Positions 1 through 8,620 of a stretch of 64,000 nt of DNA are shown piece by piece. Source of the DNA: DATKAS01 sp963773315 (GTDB lineage Bacteria > Actinomycetota > Acidimicrobiia > Acidimicrobiales > DATKAS01); contig CAVZAF010000011.1 in NCBI GenBank assembly GCA_963773315.1, forward strand, positions 248,001 to 312,000. Direction: 5' to 3'. The first letter of the stretch is position 1. Each line of letters starts with the position of its first letter. The position numbers were made by a program, and so were the translations under genes. The notes beneath the pieces were generated by a model. That model was not told the DNA's origin. It did not search any database and saw nothing but the letters and a program-made list of their open reading frames with translations.

Positions 1-194
1 TGGAGGACGCCCGGGCCATCGGCCCGAAGGTCTGGAAGCGGTTCCACGGCAGTCCCAAGAATCAGGCCCGGAATTACCGCGCCCTCTCGACCGTCTACTG
101 CAAGCGCATGCGCAAGGGACCCGGGGCAGCACTCGCGCGTGAGCTGCGCAGGGTCGTGAACGACCTCGAGATCGAGGCCGCCAAGGCGCGTTGA
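1..194 (+). CDS. C-terminal fragment of an unrecognised protein
   Basis: The 5' end lies outside the window. From base 3 an open frame gives 63 codons and stops at TGA 192-194. The visible tail is rich in Arg and Lys, contains an N-Y-R-A-L-S-T-V-Y segment and ends in a charged stretch (D-L-E-I-E-A-A-K-A-R). I recognise no domain. The stop overlaps the ATG of the DUF429 gene as TGATG, which suggests one transcript and supports this as a real frame. Confidence 0.55.
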   Translation, partial: EDARAIGPKVWKRFHGSPKNQARNYRALSTVYCKRMRKGPGAALARELRRVVNDLEIEAAKAR

Positions 195-862
195 TGCGCG
201 TGCTCGGGGTCGACGGGTGCAAGGGCGGCTGGGTGGGCGTGGTCCTGGAGGACGCCGCCGAGCCGGTCGCCCTCGCGGAGCGCTCGATCGATCGCCTCGC
301 GGACGCCGCAGGCCCGGTGGATGCGATCGGCATCGACATGCCGATCCACCTGAACGAGACCTCCGATCGCGTCTGCGACTCGGCAGCGCGGCAGCTCATC
401 CGTCCGTTCACGAGCCGCGTGTTCAACGCCCCCGTCCTGTGCGTGCTCGACTGCGAGACCTATCTCGACGCGTGCGACGCCTCGTTCGCAGCCCTGGGCA
501 AGAAGATCTCGAAGCAGACGTGGGCGCTCGTCCCCAAGATCCGAGAGGTCGAGGCCTGGCGCAAATCGGCGGGGTGCGATGTCTTCGAAGTGCATCCGGA
601 GGCCGCCTTCGCGGCGATGGCGGGCCGTGTGGTCGCAGAGCGCAAGCGAACGTCGGAGGGTACGCAGGTCCGCCGTGCGCTGCTCCGCGCGCAGGAGCTC
701 ACAGCTCCCGAGCGGCCGTCCGGCGTCGGAGTCGGAGTCGACGACCTGCTCGACGCGTGCGCGGCGGCATGGTCGACGAGACGTGTGGCGCGCGGTGACG
801 GTCGCTCACTGCCCGATCCCCCAGAGGTCGTGCGAGGCCAACCGCAAGCGATCTGGTACTAG
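194..862 (+). CDS. DUF429 family protein (predicted nuclease-like fold)
   Basis: A 222-residue protein of the DUF429 family, thought to have an RNase H-like fold; its substrate is not established. Family marks are the N-terminal G-V-D-G-C-K-G-G-W at residues 5-13, R-x-C-D at 59-62, the H-P-E triad at 134-136 and G-V-D-D-L-L-D-A near 180-187. The chosen ATG sits in a TGATG overlap with the upstream frame; a TTG one codon earlier is possible but less likely. The gene converges on the 859-1810 gene, and the two stop codons overlap. Confidence 0.85.
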   Translation: MRVLGVDGCKGGWVGVVLEDAAEPVALAERSIDRLADAAGPVDAIGIDMPIHLNETSDRVCDSAARQLIRPFTSRVFNAPVLCVLDCETYLDACDASFAALGKKISKQTWALVPKIREVEAWRKSAGCDVFEVHPEAAFAAMAGRVVAERKRTSEGTQVRRALLRAQELTAPERPSGVGVGVDDLLDACAAAWSTRRVARGDGRSLPDPPEVVRGQPQAIWY

Positions 863-1810
863 AGCCGGTCGCTCGCCGCGAGGTCGAGGTACCGGAGGCG
901 GAACGCGTCGATCCACGCCGCGCTCGTCCTCGGTCTCGCACACGCGGGCGAACGCGTCGACGACCAGATCGAGGGGCCAGTCGCAGAACGTGTCGTGCGG
1001 CGCCGCGAGGAAGGACCGATACGACGCGGCGACGGCCGCGCCGCCCGGATCACCGGGATGTCGCACCAACACCGATCGTCCTCGCCGTCCGTGACACGCT
1101 CGGGGGTGACGACACAGCGCCTCGACGAGCAGGTGGTTGCGCCAGAGCTGATTCCACTCGGAGCTCGACATCGTGGCCCACGCCTCGCGTCGCCACAACG
1201 AGCCGTCGCACTCGGTCAGCACTCGGTAGGTCTGCTTCTCGTACTCGCCCGGCGAGAACGGCTCGGTCAGCTTCGTCTCGATGCCGAGGAACGCCGGCTC
1301 CCCGTCGGGCCGGGTGTACGCGACGAACGCATCGAACGACGTGTGGTCGCCCAAGTACTCGTTCGCGGGCGAAGGGGCGTACTCGATGCGGACCTCGGTC
1401 ACTCCGCCGACCTCGCCGGGGAGCAGCCCACGCATGCATCGCGTCGCCAGGGAGAGGTCATCGACGAGCGGACCGAAGAGGTTGAAGCACATGGGCTGAC
1501 TGCTGAGCATGTTGTGCAGGCACCGGAACGGCTCGACGCCACCGCCCATCGCGATGCGGGCCTGCGCGACCGAGAAGATCCGCTGGGTGAGGAAGTTCAG
1601 ACCCGCGGCGCCCGCGGCGGCGTCGAGCATGCTGCCGTACCGAGCCCATGGAACGCCCAACACGGCCGCCCGGTACCAGCTCTGGTGCAGCCGCATCCGG
1701 GCCGTGAAGGGCGGATCACCGTCGTGTTGCGGCCCGATGACCCCCCGATCGTTCATCTTCAGGCAGTACCGCTGTGCTGTGACAGGCGTCCGAATCGGCC
1801 CACTTGTCAT
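859..1810 (-). CDS. Putative PD-(D/E)XK nuclease-like protein (PGN_0703-like), frameshifted near the C terminus
   Basis: About 316 residues if one frameshift is repaired. A Phe-Asp is followed some 20 residues later by F-L-G-I-E-T-K-L, which fits the D...ExK core of PD-(D/E)XK enzymes and resembles PGN_0703-type putative restriction endonucleases. No partner modification gene adjoins it. The frame reads normally to E-T-E-D-E-R, then shifts; dropping one extra G/C near 918 continues into A-W-I-D-A-F-R-L-R-Y-L-D-L and a TAG that overlaps the stop of the convergent gene. An internal ATG at 1756 is an alternative start. Function is inferred from motif only. Confidence 0.6.
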
Positions 1811-1840
1811 CCGGCCGCCGATGCGCGACGAAAAGTGGCC

Positions 1841-2629
1841 ATGCCGTTCAACATCGACACCTACAAGCGCCGGTCAGCGCCGGTCGCACTCGACGGCGTC
1901 GACTTCAGCGAGTTCGCACGCCACCCGCTCGACGCTGCAACGCTGCGCTGCATCAGCTACATGCACGACATCGAGCACCACACCATCTGCTACCTCCGCG
2001 ACCTGCTGGTCACACCCGCGCACCGCGATCACGAGATGACGACGTTCCTCACGATGTGGGCGCTCGAGGAGTACTGGCACGGTGAAGCACTGGGCTCGGT
2101 GCTCGCGGCCCATGGCGAAGCCAGTGGGGCTGATCGCGTCGGACCCATGCGGATGCGCCTGCGCGTCAAGGAGAGCTTGTCTCCCCTGTTCTTCGGCCTC
2201 GGCTCCGCGATCGCGGGCCGCTCTTTCGCGGCGATCCACATGACCTGGGGCGCGATCAACGAGTGGACGGCACAGGCGGCCTACGGGCGCCTCGCGCAGC
2301 AGGCCGACCATCCGACGCTCTCGCTCCTCTTGAAGCGCATCCAGCGTCAGGAGGGTGGGCACATCGACTTCTACGCGTCTCAGGCGTCCAAGCGCCTCGA
2401 CGGCGACAGCATGGTGCAGCGCGCGACTCGGTTCGCGCTTCGCCGCTTCTGGACCCCTGTCGGCTCCGACGTCATGCCCGACGAAGAGGTGTGGTTCGTG
2501 AACAACCACCTGTTCGGCGGCGAGCACGGTCGGGCCGCGGTCGAGCGCATCGACCGTCACATCGATCGACTGCCTGGCCTTGCCGGCCTCCATCTCGCCA
2601 CACGAGCGAGCGAGAAGCTGGCCGCTTAA
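1841..2629 (+). CDS. Ferritin-like diiron protein
   Basis: A 262-residue helical protein with a full set of likely carboxylate-bridged diiron ligands: Glu45, E77-x-x-H80, Glu141 and E171-x-x-H174. This pattern belongs to the ferritin-like superfamily, which includes acyl-ACP desaturase relatives and oxygenases. The length and the E-E-Y-W-H-G-E segment suggest a small oxidase or desaturase-like enzyme, but no substrate can be named. The start is the ATG before P-F-N-I-D-T-Y; the open frame continues far upstream only because it runs antisense through the divergent nuclease-like gene, 30 bases away. Confidence 0.75.
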   Translation: MPFNIDTYKRRSAPVALDGVDFSEFARHPLDAATLRCISYMHDIEHHTICYLRDLLVTPAHRDHEMTTFLTMWALEEYWHGEALGSVLAAHGEASGADRVGPMRMRLRVKESLSPLFFGLGSAIAGRSFAAIHMTWGAINEWTAQAAYGRLAQQADHPTLSLLLKRIQRQEGGHIDFYASQASKRLDGDSMVQRATRFALRRFWTPVGSDVMPDEEVWFVNNHLFGGEHGRAAVERIDRHIDRLPGLAGLHLATRASEKLAA

Positions 2630-2766
2630 GCGTCGGTCTCGTCGTCGCCGGGGGCCTCTCGCGGCACGCCGACGCCCGCGTCACACCGCACGCACCGCCG
2701 GGCCGGGTCGTCGGCCGCAGCGAGTAGCCGGGTTGCCATGCCGATCGACTCCAGATACTCGTCCAT
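2626..2766 (-). CDS. Possible small CxxC protein
   Basis: A 46-residue frame starting M-D-E-Y-L-E-S-I-G and containing C-V-R-C, ending in an acidic tail. It fills the gap between two forward genes, and its TAA shares the palindromic CTTAAG with the stop of the diiron gene. The acidic-helical N terminus and CxxC make it look more like a real small protein than an antisense shadow, but I recognise no family and no strong ribosome site. Confidence 0.35.
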   Translation of the reverse strand: MDEYLESIGMATRLLAAADDPARRCVRCDAGVGVPREAPGDDETDA

Positions 2767-2812
2767 GCCTGTCCTTACCGTCCCGGTGTGACCGGGGTGC
2801 GATGCTCGCGCC

Positions 2813-4102
2813 GTGGCCTCCATCAAGGAAGACTCCGAGCGGCTGTGGCAAGGACAAGGCGACCTCGTCTTCGCCGATCACCCGGTCGCGGCAACCCACC
2901 GCGAGGGTGAGGAGATCGCGGAGGGCGTGCTGTGCCTCAAGTCGATCGCGAGCGTGAACGCGCTCGACACCGGCGATGGGCTCGTCATGCTCGACACCGG
3001 TGGCGAGTTCGACATCAACACCGTGCACCGTGAGATCAGAGGCTGGCGTCCCGACGCACCCGTGCGCGCGGCGGTCTACTCCCACCATCACGTGGACCAT
3101 GTGTTCGGCACGAAGCGGTTCGAGGAGGAGGCGACGGAGAAGGGCTGGCCGCAACCCGTCGTGTACGCGCACGAAGACCTGCCGAGCCACTTCGATCGCT
3201 ACACGCACACGCTCGGCTGGAACACCGCAATCAACAAGCGGCAGTTCGGTCTGCCGGTCGACGGGTTCCAGTGGCCCGAGCACTACCGGTATCCCGACGT
3301 CACCTACAAGGACCGGTTGACGTTCACTCGAGGCGACCTCACGTTCCACCTCCACCACGGACGAGGCGAGACCGACGACGCGACGTGGACATGGGTGCCC
3401 GAGCGCAAGATCGTCCACCCCGGGGACCTCTTCATCTGGGCGGTGCCGAACGCGGGCAACCCGCAGAAGGTGCAGCGCTACGCCTCGGACTGGGCCGCGT
3501 CGCTCAGGCAGATGGCGGGGCTCGACCCCGAGCTGCTGCTCGCCGGGCACGGCCTGCCGATCTTCGGCGCCGATCGCGTGCGGGCCGCGCTCACGGACAC
3601 CGCGGAGCTGCTCGAGTCGCTCGAGGCGCAGACGCTCACGTTGATGAACACGGGATGCACGCTCGACCGAGTGATTCACGAGGTCGACGTGCCCGCCCAC
3701 CTCCGCGACAAGCCCTACCTGCGTCCGGTTTACGACCACCCCCAGTTCATCGTGCGCAACGTGTGGCGTCGGTACGGCGGCTGGTACGACGGCGAGCCCG
3801 ACAACTTGCTGCCCGCGCCGCGCGCTGATCAGGCGCGGGAGTGGGTCGCACTCGCGGGTGGCGTCGACAAGGTCCTCGCCCACGCTCGTGCGCTCGCAGA
3901 CGAAGGCGACCTCCGCCTCGCCTGCCATCTCGTCGAGCATGCGGTGATCGTCGCACCCGATGCGAGCGAGGTGCACGAGACTCGAGCCCACATCTACGAG
4001 ACACGAGCGATGCAGCAAGAGTCGTCGATGGCGCGCAACCTCATGCGTCATGCAGCCGAAGCGAGCAAGCGGGGCAAACGGGACCTGGCGGGTGACTGGT
4101 GA
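2813..4102 (+). CDS. MBL-fold hydrolase, alkylsulfatase-like
   Basis: A 429-residue metallo-beta-lactamase-fold hydrolase. The metal site H-H-H-V-D-H is at residues 91-96, with further ligands likely in H-G-R-G-E-T-D-D (182-189) and H-P-G-D (202-205). The C-terminal part, from about residue 290, resembles the helical dimerisation region of alkyl sulfatases, and the total is shorter than classical SdsA1/BDS1 enzymes. It probably hydrolyses a sulfate or related ester; the substrate is unknown. The start is GTG. Its TGA overlaps the next gene's GTG by the 4-base GTGA, so it is translationally coupled to an enoyl-CoA hydratase. Confidence 0.8.
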   Translation: MASIKEDSERLWQGQGDLVFADHPVAATHREGEEIAEGVLCLKSIASVNALDTGDGLVMLDTGGEFDINTVHREIRGWRPDAPVRAAVYSHHHVDHVFGTKRFEEEATEKGWPQPVVYAHEDLPSHFDRYTHTLGWNTAINKRQFGLPVDGFQWPEHYRYPDVTYKDRLTFTRGDLTFHLHHGRGETDDATWTWVPERKIVHPGDLFIWAVPNAGNPQKVQRYASDWAASLRQMAGLDPELLLAGHGLPIFGADRVRAALTDTAELLESLEAQTLTLMNTGCTLDRVIHEVDVPAHLRDKPYLRPVYDHPQFIVRNVWRRYGGWYDGEPDNLLPAPRADQAREWVALAGGVDKVLAHARALADEGDLRLACHLVEHAVIVAPDASEVHETRAHIYETRAMQQESSMARNLMRHAAEASKRGKRDLAGDW

Positions 4103-4917
4103 GCGACCTGATCCACCTCGACATCGACGAAGGCGTCGCAGTGGCGACGATCGATGCCCCGCCGATGAACGTGATGACGATCCCGCTGTACCTCGAGCTC
4201 GCCCAGCTCGCGGCAGAAGTCGAAGCGAATGACGTCATCAAGGTGCTCGTGCTGCGCAGTGCCGACCCCGACTTCTTCATCGCCCACTTCGACGTCGGGG
4301 CGATCTTGCAGTTCCCCACGGATGGCGAGCCCCGACGCGAGGTCACGCCGAACCCGTTCCACCAGATGTGCGAGCGGATGCGCACCATGCCGAAGGCGAC
4401 GATCGCCGAGATAGACGGTCGTGTCGGCGGCGGCGGCAGCGAGCTCGCGTCCTCGTGCGACATGCGGTTCGGCGCGATCGGGCGCACGATCGTCAACCAG
4501 ATGGAGGTGCCGCTCGGGATCATCCCCGGTGGCACCGGCACGCAGCGACTGCCGCGCCTCGTCGGACGTGGCCGCGCAATGGAGATCATCCTCGGCGGCG
4601 TCGACATCGACGCCGTGACCGCCGAGCGCTGGGGCTACCTGAACCGCGCGCTGCCACCGGAGGAGCTCCGGCCATTCGTCGACTCGCTCGCGCACCGCAT
4701 CGCACGGTTCCCCGCGACCGCGATCGCGATGGCGAAGCAATCGATCGTCAACGCGGAGCAGCTGCCGCTCGCGGACGGGCTCGCGGAGGAGGCACTCCTC
4801 TTTCAGCGCACGCTCCGCGATCCGGAAGCACAGGCCGCGATGCGGCGCTTCCTCGAGCTCGGTGGTCAGACGCGAGAACCCGAGCTGCGCATGGGTGACC
4901 TCGTCACCGAGATCTGA
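4099..4917 (+). CDS. Enoyl-CoA hydratase/isomerase family protein
   Basis: A 272-residue crotonase-superfamily protein, normal length. The oxyanion-hole glycine stretch is G-R-V-G-G-G-G-S-E-L-A, and the catalytic helix region contains Q-M-E-V-P-L-G-I-I-P-G-G-T-G-T-Q-R-L-P. The family hydrates, isomerises or cleaves acyl-CoA thioesters; which reaction applies here cannot be read from sequence. The GTG start overlaps the stop of the MBL hydrolase, so the pair may act in one catabolic route. Confidence 0.85.
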   Translation: MSDLIHLDIDEGVAVATIDAPPMNVMTIPLYLELAQLAAEVEANDVIKVLVLRSADPDFFIAHFDVGAILQFPTDGEPRREVTPNPFHQMCERMRTMPKATIAEIDGRVGGGGSELASSCDMRFGAIGRTIVNQMEVPLGIIPGGTGTQRLPRLVGRGRAMEIILGGVDIDAVTAERWGYLNRALPPEELRPFVDSLAHRIARFPATAIAMAKQSIVNAEQLPLADGLAEEALLFQRTLRDPEAQAAMRRFLELGGQTREPELRMGDLVTEI

Positions 4918-4928
4918 GTGACCGACGG

Positions 4929-6332
4929 CTAGAGCCCGTACTTCTCCATCAACCGCAGCCAAACCTCGCTCACCGTCGGGAACGACGGCACGGCATGCCA
5001 CAGCCGTTTCATCGGCACCTCGCCGACGATCGCGATCGTGGCCGAGTGGAGCAGCTCTTGCATCGCCGGCCCCGTGAACGTGGCGCCCACGATGACTCCC
5101 CGGTCCTCGTCGATCACGAGGAACGACGTGCCCTTGATGCCGTTGCCTGATGTGTACGCGCCAGCGACGTCGCCGGTGCCGACGGACACGGTGCGCACGT
5201 TGATCCCCTTCTCGCGGGCCTGCGCCTCGGTCATCCCGACCGCGCACACCTGGGGGTCGGTGAAGGTCACCCGCGGCACCATGTCGTGGTCCGCGACGTC
5301 GACCACGTCCTTGCCGAGGATGACGTCGCCGGCGAGCCGCGCCTGGTATTTGCCCATGTGCGTGAGCAAGGCACGCCCGTTGCAGTCGCCGACCGCGTAG
5401 AGCCACTCGCCGGCCACGCCGACCGCGCGGAGACGGTCGTCGACCTCGATGAACTTGCCCGGCGGGAGCCCCACGATCTCGAGCCCGATGTCGACCGTCT
5501 TCGGCCGACGACCGACGCACACGAAGAGCTGGTCGCCCTCGACCTCGGTGCCGTCGTCCAGCGAGAGCACGATCGGCCCGTCGGAGCCCTCGCGCCGCAC
5601 CCCGGTCGCGTGGACGCCGCGCCCGCACGACGGATGCCCTCCTCGGCGAACGCCGCGCACACCTCGTCGCCCGCGAACGGCTCCTCGCGGGCGAGCAGCG
5701 CGCGACCCACCCTCGACCACGATGACCTCTTCGCATCCGAGGCGCTTGAAGCCCTGCGCCATCTCCGCGCCGATGGTGCCGCCACCGAGCACGAGCAACC
5801 GGCGAGGCAGCTCCTTGGCCGAGGTGACGCCGCGGTTGTCCCACGGGTTCACCTCCGCGAGACCAGGGATCGGCGGGATCAGCGCGCTCGTGCCGGTTGC
5901 GAGCACCACCGCCTTCGTCGCCTCGAGCAGGCGGATCGTGCCGTCGCCCGCCGTCACCTCGACCGTGCGCACGCCGGTGAGGCGGCCCGTCCCTCGCAGG
6001 AACGCGATGTGCTCGCTCTCGAGCCATCGGAGCTGCCCGTCGTCGGTCCAGTTGCTCGTCATGTAGTCGCGCTGCGCGAACGCGGCAGCGACGTCGATCT
6101 CTCCCGTAATCGCCTCAGCCGCGCCCGGCACGCGACGAGCCGCCGCGAGCACGTCGCCCGGTCGGATGAGCGTCTTCGACGGGATGCAACCCCAGTACGA
6201 GCACTCCCCGCCCACGAGCTCCTTCTCGACGAGCACGACCTTGAGACCGCCGTCAGCGCACCTCCCGGCGGCGTTCTCGCCCGGGGGTCCCCCGCCGATC
6301 ACGATCACGTCGTAGGTCTGCACGTCGGTCAT
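4929..6332 (-). CDS. FAD-dependent pyridine nucleotide-disulfide oxidoreductase
   Basis: A 467-residue flavoprotein of the lipoamide dehydrogenase/mercuric reductase group. It has an N-terminal dinucleotide site V-I-G-G-G-P-P-G, a redox pair Cys44/Cys49 in G-G-E-C-S-Y-W-G-C-I-P-S-K, a second NAD(P) site V-L-G-G-G-T-I-G and a C-terminal H-A-V-P-S-F-P-T-V-S-E active-site segment. There is no N-terminal heavy-metal domain, so a general disulfide reductase is likelier than MerA. The ATG has GGAG six bases upstream. About 25 residues between roughly 5620 and 5700 are read in the wrong frame: an extra base near 5700 and a missing base near 5620 compensate each other. Confidence 0.85.
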   Translation of the reverse strand: MTDVQTYDVIVIGGGPPGENAAGRCADGGLKVVLVEKELVGGECSYWGCIPSKTLIRPGDVLAAARRVPGAAEAITGEIDVAAAFAQRDYMTSNWTDDGQLRWLESEHIAFLRGTGRLTGVRTVEVTAGDGTIRLLEATKAVVLATGTSALIPPIPGLAEVNPWDNRGVTSAKELPRRLLVLGGGTIGAEMAQGFKRLGCEEVIVVEGGSRAARPRGAVRGRRGVRGVRRGGHPSCGRGVHATGVRREGSDGPIVLSLDDGTEVEGDQLFVCVGRRPKTVDIGLEIVGLPPGKFIEVDDRLRAVGVAGEWLYAVGDCNGRALLTHMGKYQARLAGDVILGKDVVDVADHDMVPRVTFTDPQVCAVGMTEAQAREKGINVRTVSVGTGDVAGAYTSGNGIKGTSFLVIDEDRGVIVGATFTGPAMQELLHSATIAIVGEVPMKRLWHAVPSFPTVSEVWLRLMEKYGL

Positions 6333-6382
6333 GAGTGCTCCGTCTCCCATTGCGGGTCCGCGTTACGCGTAGCGTCGCGCGC

Positions 6383-7015
6383 ATGAGGTCGAGCATGCGG
6401 AGGGTGGCCACCGCCGCGGGCATCCTCGGACCCGCAGCCTTCACGGTTGCGTTCACCTCGAGCGAGCGCCGTCAGGATGGCTACTCGATCCGAGACGAGC
6501 ACATCAGCGGCCTCGCGGCGCCCGATGCACGCAACCCGGAGGTGCTGCTCACCGGCTTCCTCGTGATGGGGGGATCGACGATCCTGTTCGCGACCGCGCT
6601 GCGCGACCGCCTGGGCGGCCGGCGAGGGGGGATCGGCCCGATCTTGCTCGGGCTGTCGGGCGCCGGCGCGATCGGAGCCGGGTTGCTCCGACGCGACCGC
6701 ATGCTGCTGCATCCTCCCGACCAACCCGACGACTACGAGCAGTCATGGAAGAACGACGGGCACGACATCTCCGCCGGCGTCATCTACACGACGTCGGTCG
6801 CGGCACCGCTGTTCCTCTTCCGCCATCTCCGACGCGACCCTCGGCTCGCGCCGCTGGCACCGCTCGGCCTCGCGGCATCGGCCACGAGCCTGAGCCTGAT
6901 GGCGTACTTCGCGACGCAGGTCGACCGGGAGGGCAACGGCGTCGTCCAACGCGTGATGGTGAGCCTGCCGATGGCGTTCATGAGCGCCCTCGCGTGGCGG
7001 ATGCTCGGCGACTGA
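6383..7015 (+). CDS. DUF998-like membrane protein
   Basis: A 210-residue predicted integral membrane protein with about five or six hydrophobic segments. Marks include the N-terminal A-A-G-I-L-G-P-A-A-F segment, a loop with R-D-E-H-I-S-G-L-A-A-P-D-A, and D-G-H-D-I-S-A-G-V. These resemble the DUF998 group of six-helix membrane proteins, whose function is unknown. The ATG at 6383 opens a basic leader followed by the first helix. Its stop overlaps the next ATG as TGATG. Confidence 0.7.
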   Translation: MRSSMRRVATAAGILGPAAFTVAFTSSERRQDGYSIRDEHISGLAAPDARNPEVLLTGFLVMGGSTILFATALRDRLGGRRGGIGPILLGLSGAGAIGAGLLRRDRMLLHPPDQPDDYEQSWKNDGHDISAGVIYTTSVAAPLFLFRHLRRDPRLAPLAPLGLAASATSLSLMAYFATQVDREGNGVVQRVMVSLPMAFMSALAWRMLGD

Positions 7016-7431
7016 TGGCTGCCACGCTCCCGCCCGCACTTCCTCCCGACGCGCCTCCCGCGCTCGTCGAGTTCGTCGAGGGCACGCGCGACGAGGTGAC
7101 GCTGAAGTCGGGGAGGCTCTCGTGGCTGCCGTCTCCGAGCGCGGTGCGTCTCGTCATGCGGCCGCCCGACACGACGTTCGCGCTCGATCGGCCCGGGTAC
7201 GTCCGCATCCGCGTGAAGTGGGGTCCTGCATCGGCTCGGCTCGTCGCCCACGTCGACGGCGACGGCGAGCTCGAGATGGACAGCTCGGGAGTGCCGAGCT
7301 TCCTCGGGTTGCGCGGCCCGATCGACGACTGGGTCGCGAACCTGAACGCCCACCTGCGCGCCACCGGGCGCCGGCTCGAGCCCGCTGAGGCGCACGGAGA
7401 CAGGCTCATCCTGCGCACTCGTCCTCGATGA
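7015..7431 (+). CDS. Hypothetical protein, 138 residues
   Basis: No family recognised. The protein has a Pro-rich N terminus (L-P-P-A-L-P-P-D-A-P-P-A-L), then alternating beta-like segments such as V-R-L-V-M-R-P-P and Y-V-R-I-R-V-K-W, and an amphipathic helix W-V-A-N-L-N-A-H-L-R. It reads as a small soluble alpha/beta protein. Both ends overlap neighbours (TGATG upstream, ATGA downstream), which places it firmly between the DUF998-like gene and the methyltransferase in one transcript. Confidence 0.65.
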   Translation: MAATLPPALPPDAPPALVEFVEGTRDEVTLKSGRLSWLPSPSAVRLVMRPPDTTFALDRPGYVRIRVKWGPASARLVAHVDGDGELEMDSSGVPSFLGLRGPIDDWVANLNAHLRATGRRLEPAEAHGDRLILRTRPR

Positions 7432-8525
7432 TCAAGTACCTCGGCTCGAAGCGGCGGCTCGTCCCCGTGCTCGCGGCGCTCGCCGAGGCCTCGGCTGCTC
7501 GCACTGCCATCGACCTGTTCACAGGCACGACGCGGGTGGCGCAGGCGTTCAAGCAGCAGGGTGCGCGCGTCACCGCGGTCGACACGGCTCGCTACGCCGA
7601 GGTCTTCAGCGGTTGCTACATCGAGACCGATCTCGACGCCGTCGACGTGCCCACCCTCGAAGCCGAGCTCGCGCGGCTCGATCAGCTGCCAGGCCGCGAG
7701 GGGTACTTCACCGAGACGTTCTGCCAGCGGAGCCGCTTCTTCACACCGGAGAACGGAGCCCGCATCGACGCGATCCGCGACGCGATCGCCACGGACCACA
7801 CGGGCACCCCGCTGGAGCCGTTGCTGCTCACGAGCCTGATCGAAGCCGCCGACCGAGTGGACTCGACCACCGGCGTGCAGATGGCGTATCTGAAGCAGTG
7901 GGCCCCGCGGGCACACCGGCGACTGGCGCTGCGCACACCCGCGCTGTTGCGTGGCGCGGGCTCAGCGATCCGCGGTGACGCGGTCGAGCTGGTGGCGACG
8001 ATCGGGTCGTTCGACCTCGCGTACCTCGACCCTCCGTACAACCAGCACCGCTACTTCACGAACTACCACGTGTGGGAGACCCTGGTCGCGTGGGATGCGC
8101 CCGAGCACTATGGCGTGGCCTGCAAGCGCATCGACGCTCGAGACGAAGCGACGCGCAGCGCCTTCAACTCGCGGCGCACGATGCCCCACGCGCTGGCCGC
8201 GGTGATCGCCGGTGTCGACGCCGAGCTCGTGGTGGTGTCGTACAACGACGAGGCCTGGCTCACGCTCGACGAGCTGATCGCGATGTGCTCTGTCGGCGGC
8301 AGGCACGTCGCCGTGCTCGGGTTCGACTCGAAGCGCTACGTCGGGGCGCAGATCGGCATCCACAACCCGAAGGGCGAGCGCGTCGGTCGGGTGTCCCACC
8401 TTCGAAACACCGAGCTGCTCGCGATCGGCGGGCCCCGCGATCTCGTCGAAAAGGTGGTCCACGGTGTGGTCTCGCAACCATCCCCCAAAGTGACGGAGTC
8501 CCCACTTAAAGTGGCATTCCGATGA
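7428..8525 (+). CDS. D12-class DNA adenine-N6 methyltransferase, orphan
   Basis: A 365-residue DNA methyltransferase of the Dam/D12 class. The N-terminal I-K-Y-L-G-S-K motif and D-L-F-T-G-T-T-R (29-36) form the SAM site, and the catalytic D-P-P-Y is at 201-204, followed by N-Q-H-R-Y-F-T-N-Y-H. It should methylate adenine N6 in a short DNA site that cannot be predicted here. No endonuclease adjoins it, so a regulatory or protective role is as likely as restriction-modification. The last 17 codons look unlike family C termini and contain the 13-base palindrome CCACTTAAAGTGG at 8502-8514, perhaps foreign sequence. The start overlaps the upstream stop by ATGA. Confidence 0.85.
   Translation: MIKYLGSKRRLVPVLAALAEASAARTAIDLFTGTTRVAQAFKQQGARVTAVDTARYAEVFSGCYIETDLDAVDVPTLEAELARLDQLPGREGYFTETFCQRSRFFTPENGARIDAIRDAIATDHTGTPLEPLLLTSLIEAADRVDSTTGVQMAYLKQWAPRAHRRLALRTPALLRGAGSAIRGDAVELVATIGSFDLAYLDPPYNQHRYFTNYHVWETLVAWDAPEHYGVACKRIDARDEATRSAFNSRRTMPHALAAVIAGVDAELVVVSYNDEAWLTLDELIAMCSVGGRHVAVLGFDSKRYVGAQIGIHNPKGERVGRVSHLRNTELLAIGGPRDLVEKVVHGVVSQPSPKVTESPLKVAFR
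8502..8514. repeat. Perfect 6-bp palindrome in the methyltransferase tail
   Basis: CCACTT-A-AAGTGG lies inside the last codons of the methyltransferase, preceded at 8486-8491 by another AAAGTG. It is too short for a terminator. It may be an operator, or the trace of a mobile-element end that extended the reading frame. Confidence 0.35.
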
Positions 8526-8543
8526 CGATTCGGGTGATTTCCC

Positions 8544-8572
8544 GCTCAGAACGCCACCCAACGTGCCGATAT
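8544..8572 (+). promoter_or_regulatory. Sigma-28 (FliA/WhiG)-type promoter of the FlgN-like gene
   Basis: The -10 candidate is GCCGATAT (8565-8572), 7 of 8 to the sigma-28 consensus GCCGATAA. TCAG at 8546-8549 sits 15 bases upstream, where TAAA is expected; it is a weak -35. The main support is comparison: 22 of 29 positions match the site upstream of the sigma factor gene at 10234-10262, including CGCCAC, CAA and GTGCCGAT. Transcription would start near 8579, ahead of the ATG at 8621. Confidence 0.6.
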
Positions 8573-8620
8573 CTGAAGAGTGAGCTCCGTCGGCCCCGAC
8601 CGGTGAGCGCGCCTGAGGTG

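Noticed and set aside
859..8525. A restriction-modification system pairing the nuclease-like gene with the methyltransferase
   Set aside because: More than 5 kb and several unrelated metabolic genes lie between them, and nothing links them as a unit.
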